45,026 bases of DNA from Saccharomonospora azurea NA-128 (GCF_000231055.2 NZ_CM001466.1:739418-784443); one strand, 5' to 3'; counted from the first letter of the stretch, positions 15,484 through 23,907 are shown. Translations and numbers: made by a program. Notes: generated by a model not told the origin, from the sequence alone.

Positions 15484-15735
15484 GAACGGGGTTCCTCCTC
15501 GGGAAGACCAGTCAATTGCTTTCCGTAACTGGAATGTGACCGAAAGCATAGCGAGATCGAGGTGGTCACCGCCCGTACACATGATCATGGTCACGATCGC
15601 GTGCGTTATCGGTGGTTTCTCCGATTTCCGGAGGGTTTCGCTGTCCTCCCCGAGTTCGGCCGGGTCGGATCTCGCCGGCTGATGTGGCAGCTCAAGGGCG
15701 ACCCCGGCGGTGTGCCGGTGCGCCCGGCCGGCGGG

Positions 15736-17043
15736 TCAGCACACGCTGTCGGACGGCTTCGGCACGCCGAGGCCGAACACCGGGCGCAGTTTGATGCCCA
15801 CCCACGTTCCGGCGAGGGCGAACACCGCCCACAGCCAGCCGTGCAGGCTGCCCGTGGAGATGCCGCCGAGGTACGCGCCGATGTTGCAGCCGCCGGCCAG
15901 GCGCGCGCCCACGCCCATGAGCGCGCCGCCGAGCACGGCCGCCGCCGCGGTGCGCCACGGGATCGAGGTGTGTAGCTTCCAGGCGCCCGCCGCCGCGGCG
16001 GCGACGGCGGCACCCAGGATGATGCCGATGTTGGTGAGACTCGTCTTCTCGGTCAGCACGGGGTTGGCGAGCAACTCGGCGTAGCGGTCCGACTGCCAGA
16101 ACTCCCACGTCTCCGGGTGCAGCCCGAACATCTGCAGCAGCTTCGCACCCCAGAGCGCGAACGCCGTGGTGACACCCCAGATCCCACCGGAGACGAGCAT
16201 GACGGCGCCGGCGAGGACACCGAGAACGACCGCACCGACCCACTTCGGCCACGAACCCCGCACGACGCGCGCGACACCGCGAGCCGACGGCACGGTGCCC
16301 TGGGGCGGCGGGTTCCGCCGAGCCTGGACCACCCTGCTGGCCACCACGACCGCGGCGAGCGCGAGCATCGTGACCGCCCAGCTGCCGAACCAGCCCAGGT
16401 GGTCGGACAGCAGGACACCGGGCACCTCGGGCCAGCCGTCGAACGCCGGGAACGCCCAGGTGTAGAACACCGAACCCGCGATGAACCCGCCCAGCGTGAA
16501 CACGATCGTCGACTGCCCCGAGCCGACGGCGAACAGCGTGCCCGACGCGCACGCGCCACCGAGCTGCATGCCGATGGCGAACACGGCCGCGCCGACGAAG
16601 AGCGGCAGGCCGATGGCTCCGGCCGACGGGGCCGGAGTGGAACCGAAGAGTCCCGCGCCGGTGGCCACCACGAGGGCGATGAGGGTGCTCGCCGTGCCCA
16701 GCAGCAACGTGTGGGCGCGCAGTCCCTCCCCGTTGCCCACGGCCATCAGTTGCCGCCAGGCCGAGGTGAAGCCGAACCGCGAGTGGAACAGCGCGACACC
16801 GAGGAACAGCCCGATGACGAGCAGGGCGCCGAACTTGGCACCGTGGACCGACCAGACGTACCAGCTCAGTGCCACCGCCAGCAGGCCCGCGACGACGAGG
16901 GGGCCGCGGCTCACGCGCCCGAGCGGATCGGGCGGCGGTGGCGCGACGGAGGTCGGTGCGGTCAGCAGACCGACACGACGCGTTCGGGTCGGGGTGGCCG
17001 ACGCCGTGGACGGCGCGGGCGAGGTGGTGGACGAATCGGACAC
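15736..17043 (-). CDS. TsuA/YeeE-YedE family sulfur (thiosulfate) transporter
   Basis: A 435-residue membrane protein with about nine to eleven apolar segments. The two family signatures are present: GMQLGGACASGTLFAVGSGQ in the first half and VGARLAGGCNIGAYLGGIS in the second, each with the Cys that relays thiosulfate through hydrogen bonds in the Spirochaeta TsuA structure. The first 55 residues are a Thr/Pro/Ser-rich cytoplasmic extension, and the chain ends DSVC with an extra Cys. Start is GTG at 17043 with GGAG upstream. No TusA/TsuB partner gene is next to it, unlike many such loci. An 80-bp gap separates it from the FAD monooxygenase. Confidence 0.87.
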   Translation of the reverse strand: MSDSSTTSPAPSTASATPTRTRRVGLLTAPTSVAPPPPDPLGRVSRGPLVVAGLLAVALSWYVWSVHGAKFGALLVIGLFLGVALFHSRFGFTSAWRQLMAVGNGEGLRAHTLLLGTASTLIALVVATGAGLFGSTPAPSAGAIGLPLFVGAAVFAIGMQLGGACASGTLFAVGSGQSTIVFTLGGFIAGSVFYTWAFPAFDGWPEVPGVLLSDHLGWFGSWAVTMLALAAVVVASRVVQARRNPPPQGTVPSARGVARVVRGSWPKWVGAVVLGVLAGAVMLVSGGIWGVTTAFALWGAKLLQMFGLHPETWEFWQSDRYAELLANPVLTEKTSLTNIGIILGAAVAAAAAGAWKLHTSIPWRTAAAAVLGGALMGVGARLAGGCNIGAYLGGISTGSLHGWLWAVFALAGTWVGIKLRPVFGLGVPKPSDSVC

Positions 17044-17123
17044 GGACGCTCCCGTTACGTGAGACCCACGATCTGGCCGAAAGGCGAGACTAGTTCGCTC
17101 CGGACCGTGCTCTCACGATGTGG

Positions 17124-18716
17124 TCACGCGTGCGGTGACGTCCGCGGCACCCGCCGTGGTCGCGGCGCGGGCACCCCGGCGACCGCGCGCCGCAGCGCCT
17201 CCACGAGCGCGGTGGGCTCGGTCACGACCGCGGCCACGTAGGCGTCGGGCCGGACCAACCACAGTTCGCCCGGACGCATGCCCAGCGCCCGGGCGATGCC
17301 GCCGTCGTGGTCGGCCTCGGAGAGCCGCAGCACACGCACCGGCCACGGCACCGTCGACACGTCGGGCGGCTCGGCCCCCGGGGCGGCGAGCACGCAGAAC
17401 CCGTCGCGCAGCAGTTCGCGCAGCCGCGAGGACTCCCCCAGAGGAACATCGGGGGTGAGGATGCCCGGCCCCGGCGGGGGCACCGTGCCTCGCGGTGGGC
17501 GGCCCGCGAACGGCCGGGTCGGGTCGGGCGTGGTGAGAGGCGAGCGCACGTACCAGAACGGTTCGGAGAACCGCCCGGAGTCCACCTGCGCCCGCAGGGC
17601 GGGGTCGGTGGCCGCCCCGGTCAACACCGACTCGCGCCGCGCCCGCTGGTCGTCGTCGTGCGGGACGAGGAAGTCCATCGTGGCGGTGGTGACGTCGAGG
17701 TTCTCGACGGCCGCCGCGTGCCGCTCGGCGTGGTAGGTGTCGAGCAGTGCCTCGCCCGCCCAGCCCCGCAGCACGTACGCGAGCTTCCAGGCGGCGTTCT
17801 CCGCGTCGCCCACGCCCGAGTTCAGCCCGCGCGCGCCGAACGGCGACATCAGGTGAGCGCAGTCACCGGCCAGCAGGACCCGGCCCACGCGCAGCCGGTC
17901 GGCCACCCGCGAGTGGAACCGGTACACCGACTTCCAGACGATCTCGTAGTCCGCGTCCCCCACGATCGCCCGGATGCGCCTGTCGAGCGCACCGCTGCGC
18001 ACCTCCTCGGCGAGGTCGTAGTCGCCGGGCACCTGCCAGTCGATGCGGAAGAGGGAGTCCGGACACGGGTGGATGAGGACCTGCCGACCGGGGTTCCACA
18101 CCGGGTCGAACCAGAAGCGGCGTTCCCGGGCCCAGCCGGGGAGGTCGGCGCGGATGTCGCAGATGAGGAACCGGTCGTCGAACGAGTGCCCCTCGAACGC
18201 GACACCCAGCGTGCGGTGCAGGTCCTCGCAGTGCGCGCCCGTGCACGCGACCGCGTAGTCGGCGGCGACGCGCTCGCCCGTGTCGGTGCCGAGCCGGACA
18301 CCGGTGTCGTCCTGCTCGACGTCCACGACGCGGTGACCCCACCGCACGTCGATCAGCGGCTGCGCCGCGATCCGCTCGTCCAAAATTTCCTCGACGCGCG
18401 CCTGCGAGATGTTGACGAACGGAGGGAACACGGATGTGCCCGCATCGTCGAGGGTGAGGGCGAACAGCTCGGTGTCGCGGTGGAACGTCCGCGCGGTCGC
18501 CCACGTCACGCCTTCGGCCGCGATGCGACGCCCGGCGCCCACCGACTCCCACACGTCGAGGACGTCGCGCTGCTGGCAGATGGCCTTGGACCCGACCTTG
18601 TCCCGGGCGGGTCGCCCGTCCAGCAACACGACGGGCACACCTCGGCGCGCGAGCAGCAGCGCCGTCGTCTGCCCCACCGGTCCGTTGCCGATCACCGCCA
18701 CGCTGCGGTCTCGCAC
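17124..18716 (-). CDS. FAD-dependent aromatic monooxygenase, MhpA-like
   Basis: A 530-residue group A flavoprotein hydroxylase. The dinucleotide fold is at the N-terminus (SVAVIGNGPVGQTTALLLARRG), the DG motif region appears as VACTGAHCEDLHRTLGV, and the second FAD motif reads GRVLLAGDCAHLMSPFGARGLNSGVGDAENAAWKLAYVLRG. A thioredoxin-like C-terminal domain follows (LLRDGFCVLAAPG ... ELWLVRPDAYVAAVV), as in 3-(3-hydroxyphenyl)propionate hydroxylase and related phenol hydroxylases. Start is GTG at 18716 with GGAGG upstream. It follows the MBL gene by 20 bp, and an MHS transporter is divergent, so uptake and ring hydroxylation of an aromatic acid is the inferred role. A polyketide hydroxylase is the alternative. 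Confidence 0.9.
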   Translation of the reverse strand: MRDRSVAVIGNGPVGQTTALLLARRGVPVVLLDGRPARDKVGSKAICQQRDVLDVWESVGAGRRIAAEGVTWATARTFHRDTELFALTLDDAGTSVFPPFVNISQARVEEILDERIAAQPLIDVRWGHRVVDVEQDDTGVRLGTDTGERVAADYAVACTGAHCEDLHRTLGVAFEGHSFDDRFLICDIRADLPGWARERRFWFDPVWNPGRQVLIHPCPDSLFRIDWQVPGDYDLAEEVRSGALDRRIRAIVGDADYEIVWKSVYRFHSRVADRLRVGRVLLAGDCAHLMSPFGARGLNSGVGDAENAAWKLAYVLRGWAGEALLDTYHAERHAAAVENLDVTTATMDFLVPHDDDQRARRESVLTGAATDPALRAQVDSGRFSEPFWYVRSPLTTPDPTRPFAGRPPRGTVPPPGPGILTPDVPLGESSRLRELLRDGFCVLAAPGAEPPDVSTVPWPVRVLRLSEADHDGGIARALGMRPGELWLVRPDAYVAAVVTEPTALVEALRRAVAGVPAPRPRRVPRTSPHA

Positions 18717-18736
18717 GGGTCATCGCCTCCGTCGGC

Positions 18737-19732
18737 TCAGTCCTGCAGCAGGGCCCACACCTCACGGTCGCGTTCGGCCGTCCAGATCACCGGCCGTTCG
18801 ATCCCGGACAGCTCGTCCCAGAGCCGGGACACGTCGAAGGGCAGGCAGTGCTCGAAGATCGGCCACCGGCCGTAGCGCGGGGCCAGCGCCGCACGCGTGC
18901 GTTCGAACGCTTCCTTCAGGGTGCCGCCGCCGTGGTGCACCGCGCCAACCTCGCGGATCATGATCCGCAGGAAGTCGCGGGTCTGCTCGACGGCGGCGTC
19001 GACGGCGTCCCTGCCGTGACTCACCGCGCCCCGGCCTCCGACCAGGGCCTCCGCACCGAACGCCTTGATCCGGTCCAGCGTCGAGGACGCCCAGTCGCGA
19101 TGGAAGGCGTCGCCCGTGTACAGCGCGGCCTCGGCCTCCACCAGATCGCCCGCGAACAGGATGCGGTGCTTCGGCAACCACGCGACGATGTCGCCCTCGG
19201 TGTGCCCGCGACCGCAGTGCTGCAGCACGAGATCACCCCGGTCGCCGCCGAGGTCGATCGTGAGGCGGTCGGAGAAGGTCAGCGTCGGCCAGGTCAGCCC
19301 CGGCACCGTGTCCGCGGCCTTGGCCAGCCGCGGCATCCGCGCGAACTCGCTCTCCCAGTCCTCCAGTCCGCGCTCGGCCACCAGCGCCCGGGTGTTCTCG
19401 TGGGCGACGATCACCTCGGCATCGAAGGCCGCCGCGCCGAGTACCCGCACCGCGTGGTAGTGCGACAACACCAGGTAGCGCACGGGTTTGTCGGTGTGTT
19501 CCCGGAGCTTCGCGAGCCACTCGCGGGCGGCCACCGGGGTGGCCATGGCCTCGAAGCAGACGAGGAAGTCCTCGCCCTCGATCGCGCCGACGTTGGGGTC
19601 GCCCTCAGCGGTGAGCGCGTAGACGCCGTCGGCCAACACCTCCAGCGTCTGTTCCTTGTCGTCCAGATCCGCGGACGAGGCGAACGCCTTCCGGCCCACG
19701 ACGCCACCTCCGATGGTTAACGTCTTGATCAT
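18737..19732 (-). CDS. Metallo-beta-lactamase-fold hydrolase with altered metal motif
   Basis: A 331-residue MBL-fold protein. The fold is recognised from YLVLSHYHAVRVLGAAAF, LQHCGRGHTEGDIVAWLPKHRILFAGDLVE and the C-terminal helices. The first metal motif is HxHxDH in the family but here His91-Tyr-His93-Ala-Val95-Arg96: the Asp and third His are missing, while the later His and Asp ligands (GRGHTEGD, AGDLV) remain. The protein may bind one metal or work differently. ATG at 19732. It lies first in a unit with the FAD monooxygenase, divergent from the MHS transporter. It may hydrolyse a ring-cleavage or ester intermediate, which is inference only. Confidence 0.88.
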   Translation of the reverse strand: MIKTLTIGGGVVGRKAFASSADLDDKEQTLEVLADGVYALTAEGDPNVGAIEGEDFLVCFEAMATPVAAREWLAKLREHTDKPVRYLVLSHYHAVRVLGAAAFDAEVIVAHENTRALVAERGLEDWESEFARMPRLAKAADTVPGLTWPTLTFSDRLTIDLGGDRGDLVLQHCGRGHTEGDIVAWLPKHRILFAGDLVEAEAALYTGDAFHRDWASSTLDRIKAFGAEALVGGRGAVSHGRDAVDAAVEQTRDFLRIMIREVGAVHHGGGTLKEAFERTRAALAPRYGRWPIFEHCLPFDVSRLWDELSGIERPVIWTAERDREVWALLQD

Positions 19733-19797
19733 TCGGTTGTCGAGACTAGATCGCGAACCGGCGGAACGGAAGACCGCGCCCGGGTCGGTTTCGGGGG

Positions 19798-19827
19798 CTG
19801 ACGCACGGCGCGGCGTGTGCCTAGTAT
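19798..19827 (+). promoter_or_regulatory. Candidate promoter of the MHS transporter gene
   Basis: CTGACG at 19798-19803 and TAGTAT at 19822-19827, 18 bp apart, resemble a housekeeping-sigma -35/-10 pair. The -10 ends 36 bp before the ATG at 19864, leaving room for a leader with CGGAG ribosome-binding site. Assigned by eye. Confidence 0.5.
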
Positions 19828-19863
19828 CTGCCCACTTGTTCCGTCCCCCCGAACGGAGTTCCC

Positions 19864-21192
19864 ATGGCCGCTTCGACATCGGCGTCCGACCGGCCACCAC
19901 TGTCGACTGAGGAACGCCGAGTGCTGCTCAGCACGCTTGCCGGCACGTCGATCGAGTGGTACGACTTCTTCATCTACGCCCAGGCCGCCAGCCTGGTCCT
20001 GGCTCCTCTCTTCTTCGCCCCCGTCAGCGACGACTCCCCCGGCCTCGCCACGGTGCTGTCACTGGCCACCATCGGCATCAGCTTCCTGTTCCGCCCCCTC
20101 GGTGCGATCGTCGCCGGCCGGTTCGGCGACCGGTTGGGGCGCAAGAAGATGCTGGTGTTCACCCTCGTGACGATGGGGGCTGCCACCGCGCTCATCGGGC
20201 TGCTGCCCACGTACGGCGACATCGGCGTCGCCGCCCCCGTGGCGCTGATGCTGTTGCGGATCGTGCAGGGCTTCTCCGCGGGCGGCGAGTGGGGCGGTGC
20301 GGCCCTGATGTCGGTGGAGCACGCCCCGGTGCACCGACGTGGCCTCTTCGGCGCGTACCCGCAGATCGGTGTCCCGATCGGGCTGATCCTCGCCACGGGC
20401 GTGCTGTGGCTGATGACGACGGTGACGACCCCGGAGCAGTTCGAGGCGTGGGGTTGGCGCGTGCCGTTCCTGCTGTCCGTGCTGCTAGTGGCGATCGGCT
20501 ACCTCATCCGCCGCGCGGTCGAGGAAAGCCCGGTGTTCAAGGAGATGCTCGCACGCAAGCAGGAGTCCTCGGCACCACTGCGGGACCTGTTCCGCCGCAA
20601 CGCGAAGGAGGTTCTGCTCACGGCGCTGGTTTTCGTCGCCAACAACGCCGCCGGCTACCTCGTCATCGCCTACTTCATCTCCTACGGCACGGCCGTGTTG
20701 GGACTACCCAGGCCGTCGGTCCTCCTCGCCACGGTGTTCGCGTCGGTCGGCTGGCTGGTGTTCACGCTCTACGGAGGGGCACTGTCCGACCGCATCGGTC
20801 GCGTGAGGACGTTCCAGATCGGCTACGCGTGGGTGTTCGTGTGGATGGTGCCGATGTTCCTGCTCATCGACCTCGGCAACATCGTCGTGTTCAGCTTGGC
20901 GATCTTCGTCCTCACCATCGGCCTCGGCTTGTCGTACGGACCGATGTCGGCGCTGTACGCGGAGCTGTTCCCCGTGTCGGTGCGGTACTCGGGAGTGTCG
21001 ATCGGTTACGCGCTCGGCGCGATCCTCGGTGGGGCGTTCGCCCCGACCATCGCGGAACTGCTGATGCAGAACACCGGCTGGTCCGGTTCGGTCGGCGTCT
21101 ACATCATGGTGCTGTGCGTGGTGTCGTTCGGCGGGGCCACCGCGATCAAGGAACCGAAGGGGGCGGACCTGGGCGTCGCGCACCGCTCGTGA
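19864..21192 (+). CDS. MHS-family (metabolite:H+ symporter) major facilitator transporter
   Basis: A 442-residue, 12-helix major facilitator. Family signatures are the N-terminal SIEWYDFFIYA, the loop RFGDRLGRKKMLVFTLVTMG, and the long motif IVQGFSAGGEWGGAALMSVEHAP typical of MHS carriers such as shikimate, proline/betaine and alpha-ketoglutarate permeases. ATG at 19864 with GGAG nine bases upstream. It is divergent from the MBL/monooxygenase pair, which suggests it imports the substrate they act on, perhaps an aromatic acid. The exact substrate cannot be read from sequence. Confidence 0.94.
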   Translation: MAASTSASDRPPLSTEERRVLLSTLAGTSIEWYDFFIYAQAASLVLAPLFFAPVSDDSPGLATVLSLATIGISFLFRPLGAIVAGRFGDRLGRKKMLVFTLVTMGAATALIGLLPTYGDIGVAAPVALMLLRIVQGFSAGGEWGGAALMSVEHAPVHRRGLFGAYPQIGVPIGLILATGVLWLMTTVTTPEQFEAWGWRVPFLLSVLLVAIGYLIRRAVEESPVFKEMLARKQESSAPLRDLFRRNAKEVLLTALVFVANNAAGYLVIAYFISYGTAVLGLPRPSVLLATVFASVGWLVFTLYGGALSDRIGRVRTFQIGYAWVFVWMVPMFLLIDLGNIVVFSLAIFVLTIGLGLSYGPMSALYAELFPVSVRYSGVSIGYALGAILGGAFAPTIAELLMQNTGWSGSVGVYIMVLCVVSFGGATAIKEPKGADLGVAHRS

Positions 21193-21236
21193 CGAGGTGA
21201 GGGTTGGCCCGGCCCGCGCCGGGCAAACCTGATCGC

Positions 21237-21914
21237 ATGGACACGGCCCTCATCCTCGACGTGGACGGAACGCTGGTCGACACGACCTACCATCACGCTC
21301 TCGCGTGGTATCGCGCCTTCCGGGAGGTCGGGGTGGCCGTGCCCGTGTGGCGTCTGCACCGGGCCATCGGCATGGGCGGGGACCAGCTCGTCGCCGCAGT
21401 CGCCGGTGACGAGGTCGAGCGGTCCCACGGCGACCGCGTCCGCGAACTGTGGAAGGCGGAGGCCGACCGGCTGATGCCCGAGATCCGCCCCTTCGACGGC
21501 GCCGTCGAGCTACTCGACGCCGCCGGGGCCGAGGGATTTCGGGTCGTGCTCGCGAGCTCCGGCAAGCCCGACCACGTCGACCACTATCTCGACCTCATCG
21601 GTGGCCGGGAGCGCGCGAGCGCGTGGACGAGCTCCGCCGACGTGTCGGCGACCAAGCCGCATCCCGAGTTGCTGGAAGCCGCCTGGGAACGAGCCGGGAC
21701 CACGCACGCGCTCGCGGTCGGCGACTCGGTGTGGGACTGCGACGCGGCGGGCAAGCTCGGTATTCCCGCGGTGGGCGTGCGCACCGGCGGGTTCGGGGTC
21801 GACGAACTCACCGAGCACGGCGCCCGCGCGGTGTACGAGGACCTGCACGAACTACGGCGGGATCTCGGCAGGTTGGCCCGACTCGCCGCCGAGGCCCGTC
21901 CGAACCGGACGTGA
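21237..21914 (+). CDS. HAD-superfamily phosphatase (phosphoglycolate/beta-phosphoglucomutase type)
   Basis: A 225-residue HAD hydrolase. Motif I is LILDVDGTLVDTTYHHALAW with nucleophile Asp; motif II is RVVLASSGKPDHVD; the Lys is in SATKPHPELLEAA; motif III/IV is LAVGDSVWDCDAAGKLGIPAVGV. The cap domain is helical (type C1). ATG at 21237, 44 bp after the transporter stop, so cotranscription with the MHS gene is possible. Substrate unknown; such enzymes dephosphorylate small metabolites. Confidence 0.93.
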   Translation: MDTALILDVDGTLVDTTYHHALAWYRAFREVGVAVPVWRLHRAIGMGGDQLVAAVAGDEVERSHGDRVRELWKAEADRLMPEIRPFDGAVELLDAAGAEGFRVVLASSGKPDHVDHYLDLIGGRERASAWTSSADVSATKPHPELLEAAWERAGTTHALAVGDSVWDCDAAGKLGIPAVGVRTGGFGVDELTEHGARAVYEDLHELRRDLGRLARLAAEARPNRT

Positions 21915-21964
21915 GCGGCCGGTAGCGCGGCATCTGCGTCCACAGTGGAGCGAATCGGAAGCTG

Positions 21965-22378
21965 TCAGGCCGCGGGGAGTCCGATGTCGACCAACCACTG
22001 GATGCCGAATCGGTCGACGCACATGCCGAACTCGTCGCCCCACATCTGCTTCTCCAACGGGACGAGAACGGTCGCGCCCTCCGCGAGCTTCGACCAGTAC
22101 CCGCGCAGGGTCTCGAGGTCGTCGCCGCTGACGCTGACACTGACGTTGGTGCCCGGCGTGTAGCTCTCCCCCGACGACACGTCGGCGCCCATGAGGGTGA
22201 AGCCTCTGTCGGTCTCGAGCTCGGCGTGCATGACCTTGTCGGCGTCCGGGGAGTCATCCGCACCGTACTGGCCGAACGTGTTCACGGTGAGGTCACCGCC
22301 GAACACGCTCTGGTAGAACTCCATCGCCTCGCGGGCGTTGCCGGAGAAGTTGAGATACGGGTTGAGCCGGGACACCAT
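21965..22378 (-). CDS. VOC-family protein (PhnB/glyoxalase-like)
   Basis: A 137-residue single VOC protein. LNPYLNFSGNAREAMEFYQSVFGGDL at the start and MWGDEFGMCVDRFGIQWLVDI at the end are the PhnB/3-demethylubiquinone-methyltransferase-like pattern. Its typical metal-ligand positions are only partly conserved, so enzymatic activity is uncertain. ATG at 22378 with AAGGAGCG upstream. A TAGTCT sequence (minus strand, 22410-22415) could be its -10 box. It is followed by nothing on its strand; the OhrR-like gene upstream is 99 bp away in the same direction. Confidence 0.88.
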   Translation of the reverse strand: MVSRLNPYLNFSGNAREAMEFYQSVFGGDLTVNTFGQYGADDSPDADKVMHAELETDRGFTLMGADVSSGESYTPGTNVSVSVSGDDLETLRGYWSKLAEGATVLVPLEKQMWGDEFGMCVDRFGIQWLVDIGLPAA

Positions 22379-22477
22379 CGCGCGCTCCTTCCCAGATGGT
22401 CTCTCATCGAGACTAGAACCGAGCGCGGGCGCCCGCAGAGCTTCCGGCGCCAGGTGATCGAGGCGCCGCCGCCCGGC

Positions 22478-22933
22478 TCACGCCGGATCGGCCGGCCGGG
22501 TCGCCGCGATGACCTTGCCGAGCATCCCGTGCAGCTCCTCCAGTTCGCGGACCTCCATCCCCAGTCGCTCGACGACCTGGTACGGGATCTTCTCCGCCTC
22601 GGCACGCAACGCTCGACCGGCCTCGGTCAGGTCGACGGACAGCGAGCGTTCGTCCGCGCGGTCACGCCGTCGGCTGACGTACCCCAGCGCTTCGAGCCGC
22701 TTCAGCAGCGGCGACAGCGTCGCGGGCTCCGCGCACAGGAGCTCGCTGAGCGACTTCATGCTCCTCGGCGCGTGCTCCCACAACGCCAGCAACACCAGGT
22801 ACTGCGGGTGCGTCAGCCCGTACGGCTTGAGCAGCGGACGGTACAACCCGATGACGCTGCGGGAGGCGACCGAGAGCGCGAAACACACCTGCCGGTCGAG
22901 CGCCAGCGGATCCTCTCCCAGGTCGATCTGCAT
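22478..22933 (-). CDS. OhrR-like MarR-family redox regulator
   Basis: A 151-residue MarR protein closest to OhrR: LDRQVCFALSVASRSVIGLYRPLLKPYGLTHPQYLVLLALWEH, then ATLSPLLKRLEALGYVSRRRDRADERSLSVDLTEAG. Cys17 aligns with the reactive Cys15 of B. subtilis OhrR, which senses organic hydroperoxides; the local LCF becomes VCF, and one of the usual Tyr partners (YASS) is replaced by Val in SVAS. A second Cys is in the recognition region (LLCAEPATL). ATG at 22933, just inside a GTG at 22936. The usual target gene ohr is not in the window; the downstream VOC gene is the nearest candidate. Confidence 0.85.
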   Translation of the reverse strand: MQIDLGEDPLALDRQVCFALSVASRSVIGLYRPLLKPYGLTHPQYLVLLALWEHAPRSMKSLSELLCAEPATLSPLLKRLEALGYVSRRRDRADERSLSVDLTEAGRALRAEAEKIPYQVVERLGMEVRELEELHGMLGKVIAATRPADPA

Positions 22934-22936
22934 CAC

Positions 22937-23258
22937 ACCATCCTAACTTCGGCAGGATCTTGACCAGCATGAACACGAGCGCCGTGGGACAGACGGGGGA
23001 CACGTCCCTGCGGGTGCCTCGGGACCGGTGTCCCACGGCGGGTGAATCGCACTGTATGCGAATGCAAAAGAGGAGGTGCGGATGCGGCCGCGACGGCGCC
23101 GTGATCAAAAAGGTCCGTTTTGTGACCGTTTCGCAAAGTCCCGATTGCGACGAAACCGGCACCGGCGCCGATGAACCGAACGAGCCCGCCAGAGATGCCG
23201 GGTCCGGCGACACCGAACCCATGACCGACATAGATGCCCACGGGCAAGGAGACCTCGC
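22937..23258. other. Gap upstream of two small ORFs; no firm gene
   Basis: These 322 bp hold an open frame on the plus strand (22967-23262) that ends in an ATGA overlap with the next small gene, but its composition is mixed and it has no ribosome-binding site. The AT-rich part 23040-23135 (gatcaaaaaggtccgttttg) looks like promoter DNA for the two small genes downstream. The promoter of the OhrR-like gene should lie near 22937-23000. Confidence 0.4.
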
Positions 23259-23501
23259 ATGAGCCACCACCGACTCACCGGCCGGGAAGCCGGTTCGCCG
23301 ACTCCGCTGCCGTCGAGGTCGCGTGAGCGGGCAGTGATCGCGCTCCAGCAGCAGCAATGGACGACCGCGAACAACACGGAGCACGGATGGCTGTCGCCCG
23401 CCGACGATCAGGACACGGTGTCGATCCCGTGCACACCCGGCGATCACCGCACCTGTGGGAGCAAGCGGCATGACCTCCGGCGCTCAGGTGTGCAGTGCTG
23501 A
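23259..23501 (+). CDS. Small hypothetical protein upstream of a zinc-ribbon protein
   Basis: An 80-residue open frame with a good ribosome-binding site (AAGGAG, spacing about 8) before the ATG at 23259. Its stop overlaps the GTG start of the zinc-ribbon gene by a few bases, the main reason to list it. The sequence is polar with a QQQQ run and two Cys; no family is recognised. It may be a leader or partner of the downstream protein, or not expressed. Confidence 0.4.
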   Translation: MSHHRLTGREAGSPTPLPSRSRERAVIALQQQQWTTANNTEHGWLSPADDQDTVSIPCTPGDHRTCGSKRHDLRRSGVQC

Positions 23502-23743
23502 GGCAGCCGTGGCGGTTCACGGCGGTGCAGGGCCCGATCCCGGTGTTCGACCTGCGCCGCCGCTGCCCCAAATGCCAGTGCCGGTGGGTGCGCACCAGAT
23601 GGGTGCGCATCCCGAAAGACATCACCACACCCGACGACACGCAGCTGGTGCGTGAGTACCTCGCCCGCATCTGTTGGCGCTGCCGTTACTGGTGGCCCGA
23701 GAGACCTTCGATCGACGACGGACTTGAGGGCAGTGCCTGGTGA
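23495..23743 (+). CDS. Small zinc-ribbon-like protein
   Basis: An 82-residue protein from the GTG at 23495. It carries two CxxC knuckles about 30 residues apart, RRCPKCQCRWVRTRW and RICWRCRYWWPE, a pattern of a small treble-clef or rubredoxin-like zinc ribbon. It is rich in Trp and Arg, which suggests nucleic-acid or protein binding. Such short proteins are scattered in actinomycete genomes near regulators; I do not recognise this one. It overlaps the small gene before it. Confidence 0.55.
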   Translation: MLRQPWRFTAVQGPIPVFDLRRRCPKCQCRWVRTRWVRIPKDITTPDDTQLVREYLARICWRCRYWWPERPSIDDGLEGSAW

Positions 23744-23907
23744 CCGGACGTCGGCCGCCCTCGGGCCGAACGTGGGACGGACCCGGATGGCCGGTCACTA
23801 CGATCGGACCCGCGGGAACGTGCGGTCTGCGGGCGTCGGCCCCGATCCGCTCCCCACCGGGGTTTCCGCAGGTGGGGATCCGGCGAACCGGACACCATCC
23901 CAATCAC

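Noticed and set aside
22967-23262. An open frame ending in an ATGA overlap before the small gene at 23259
   Set aside because: It crosses an AT-rich promoter-like stretch, has no ribosome-binding site and no family pattern; kept only as a note.
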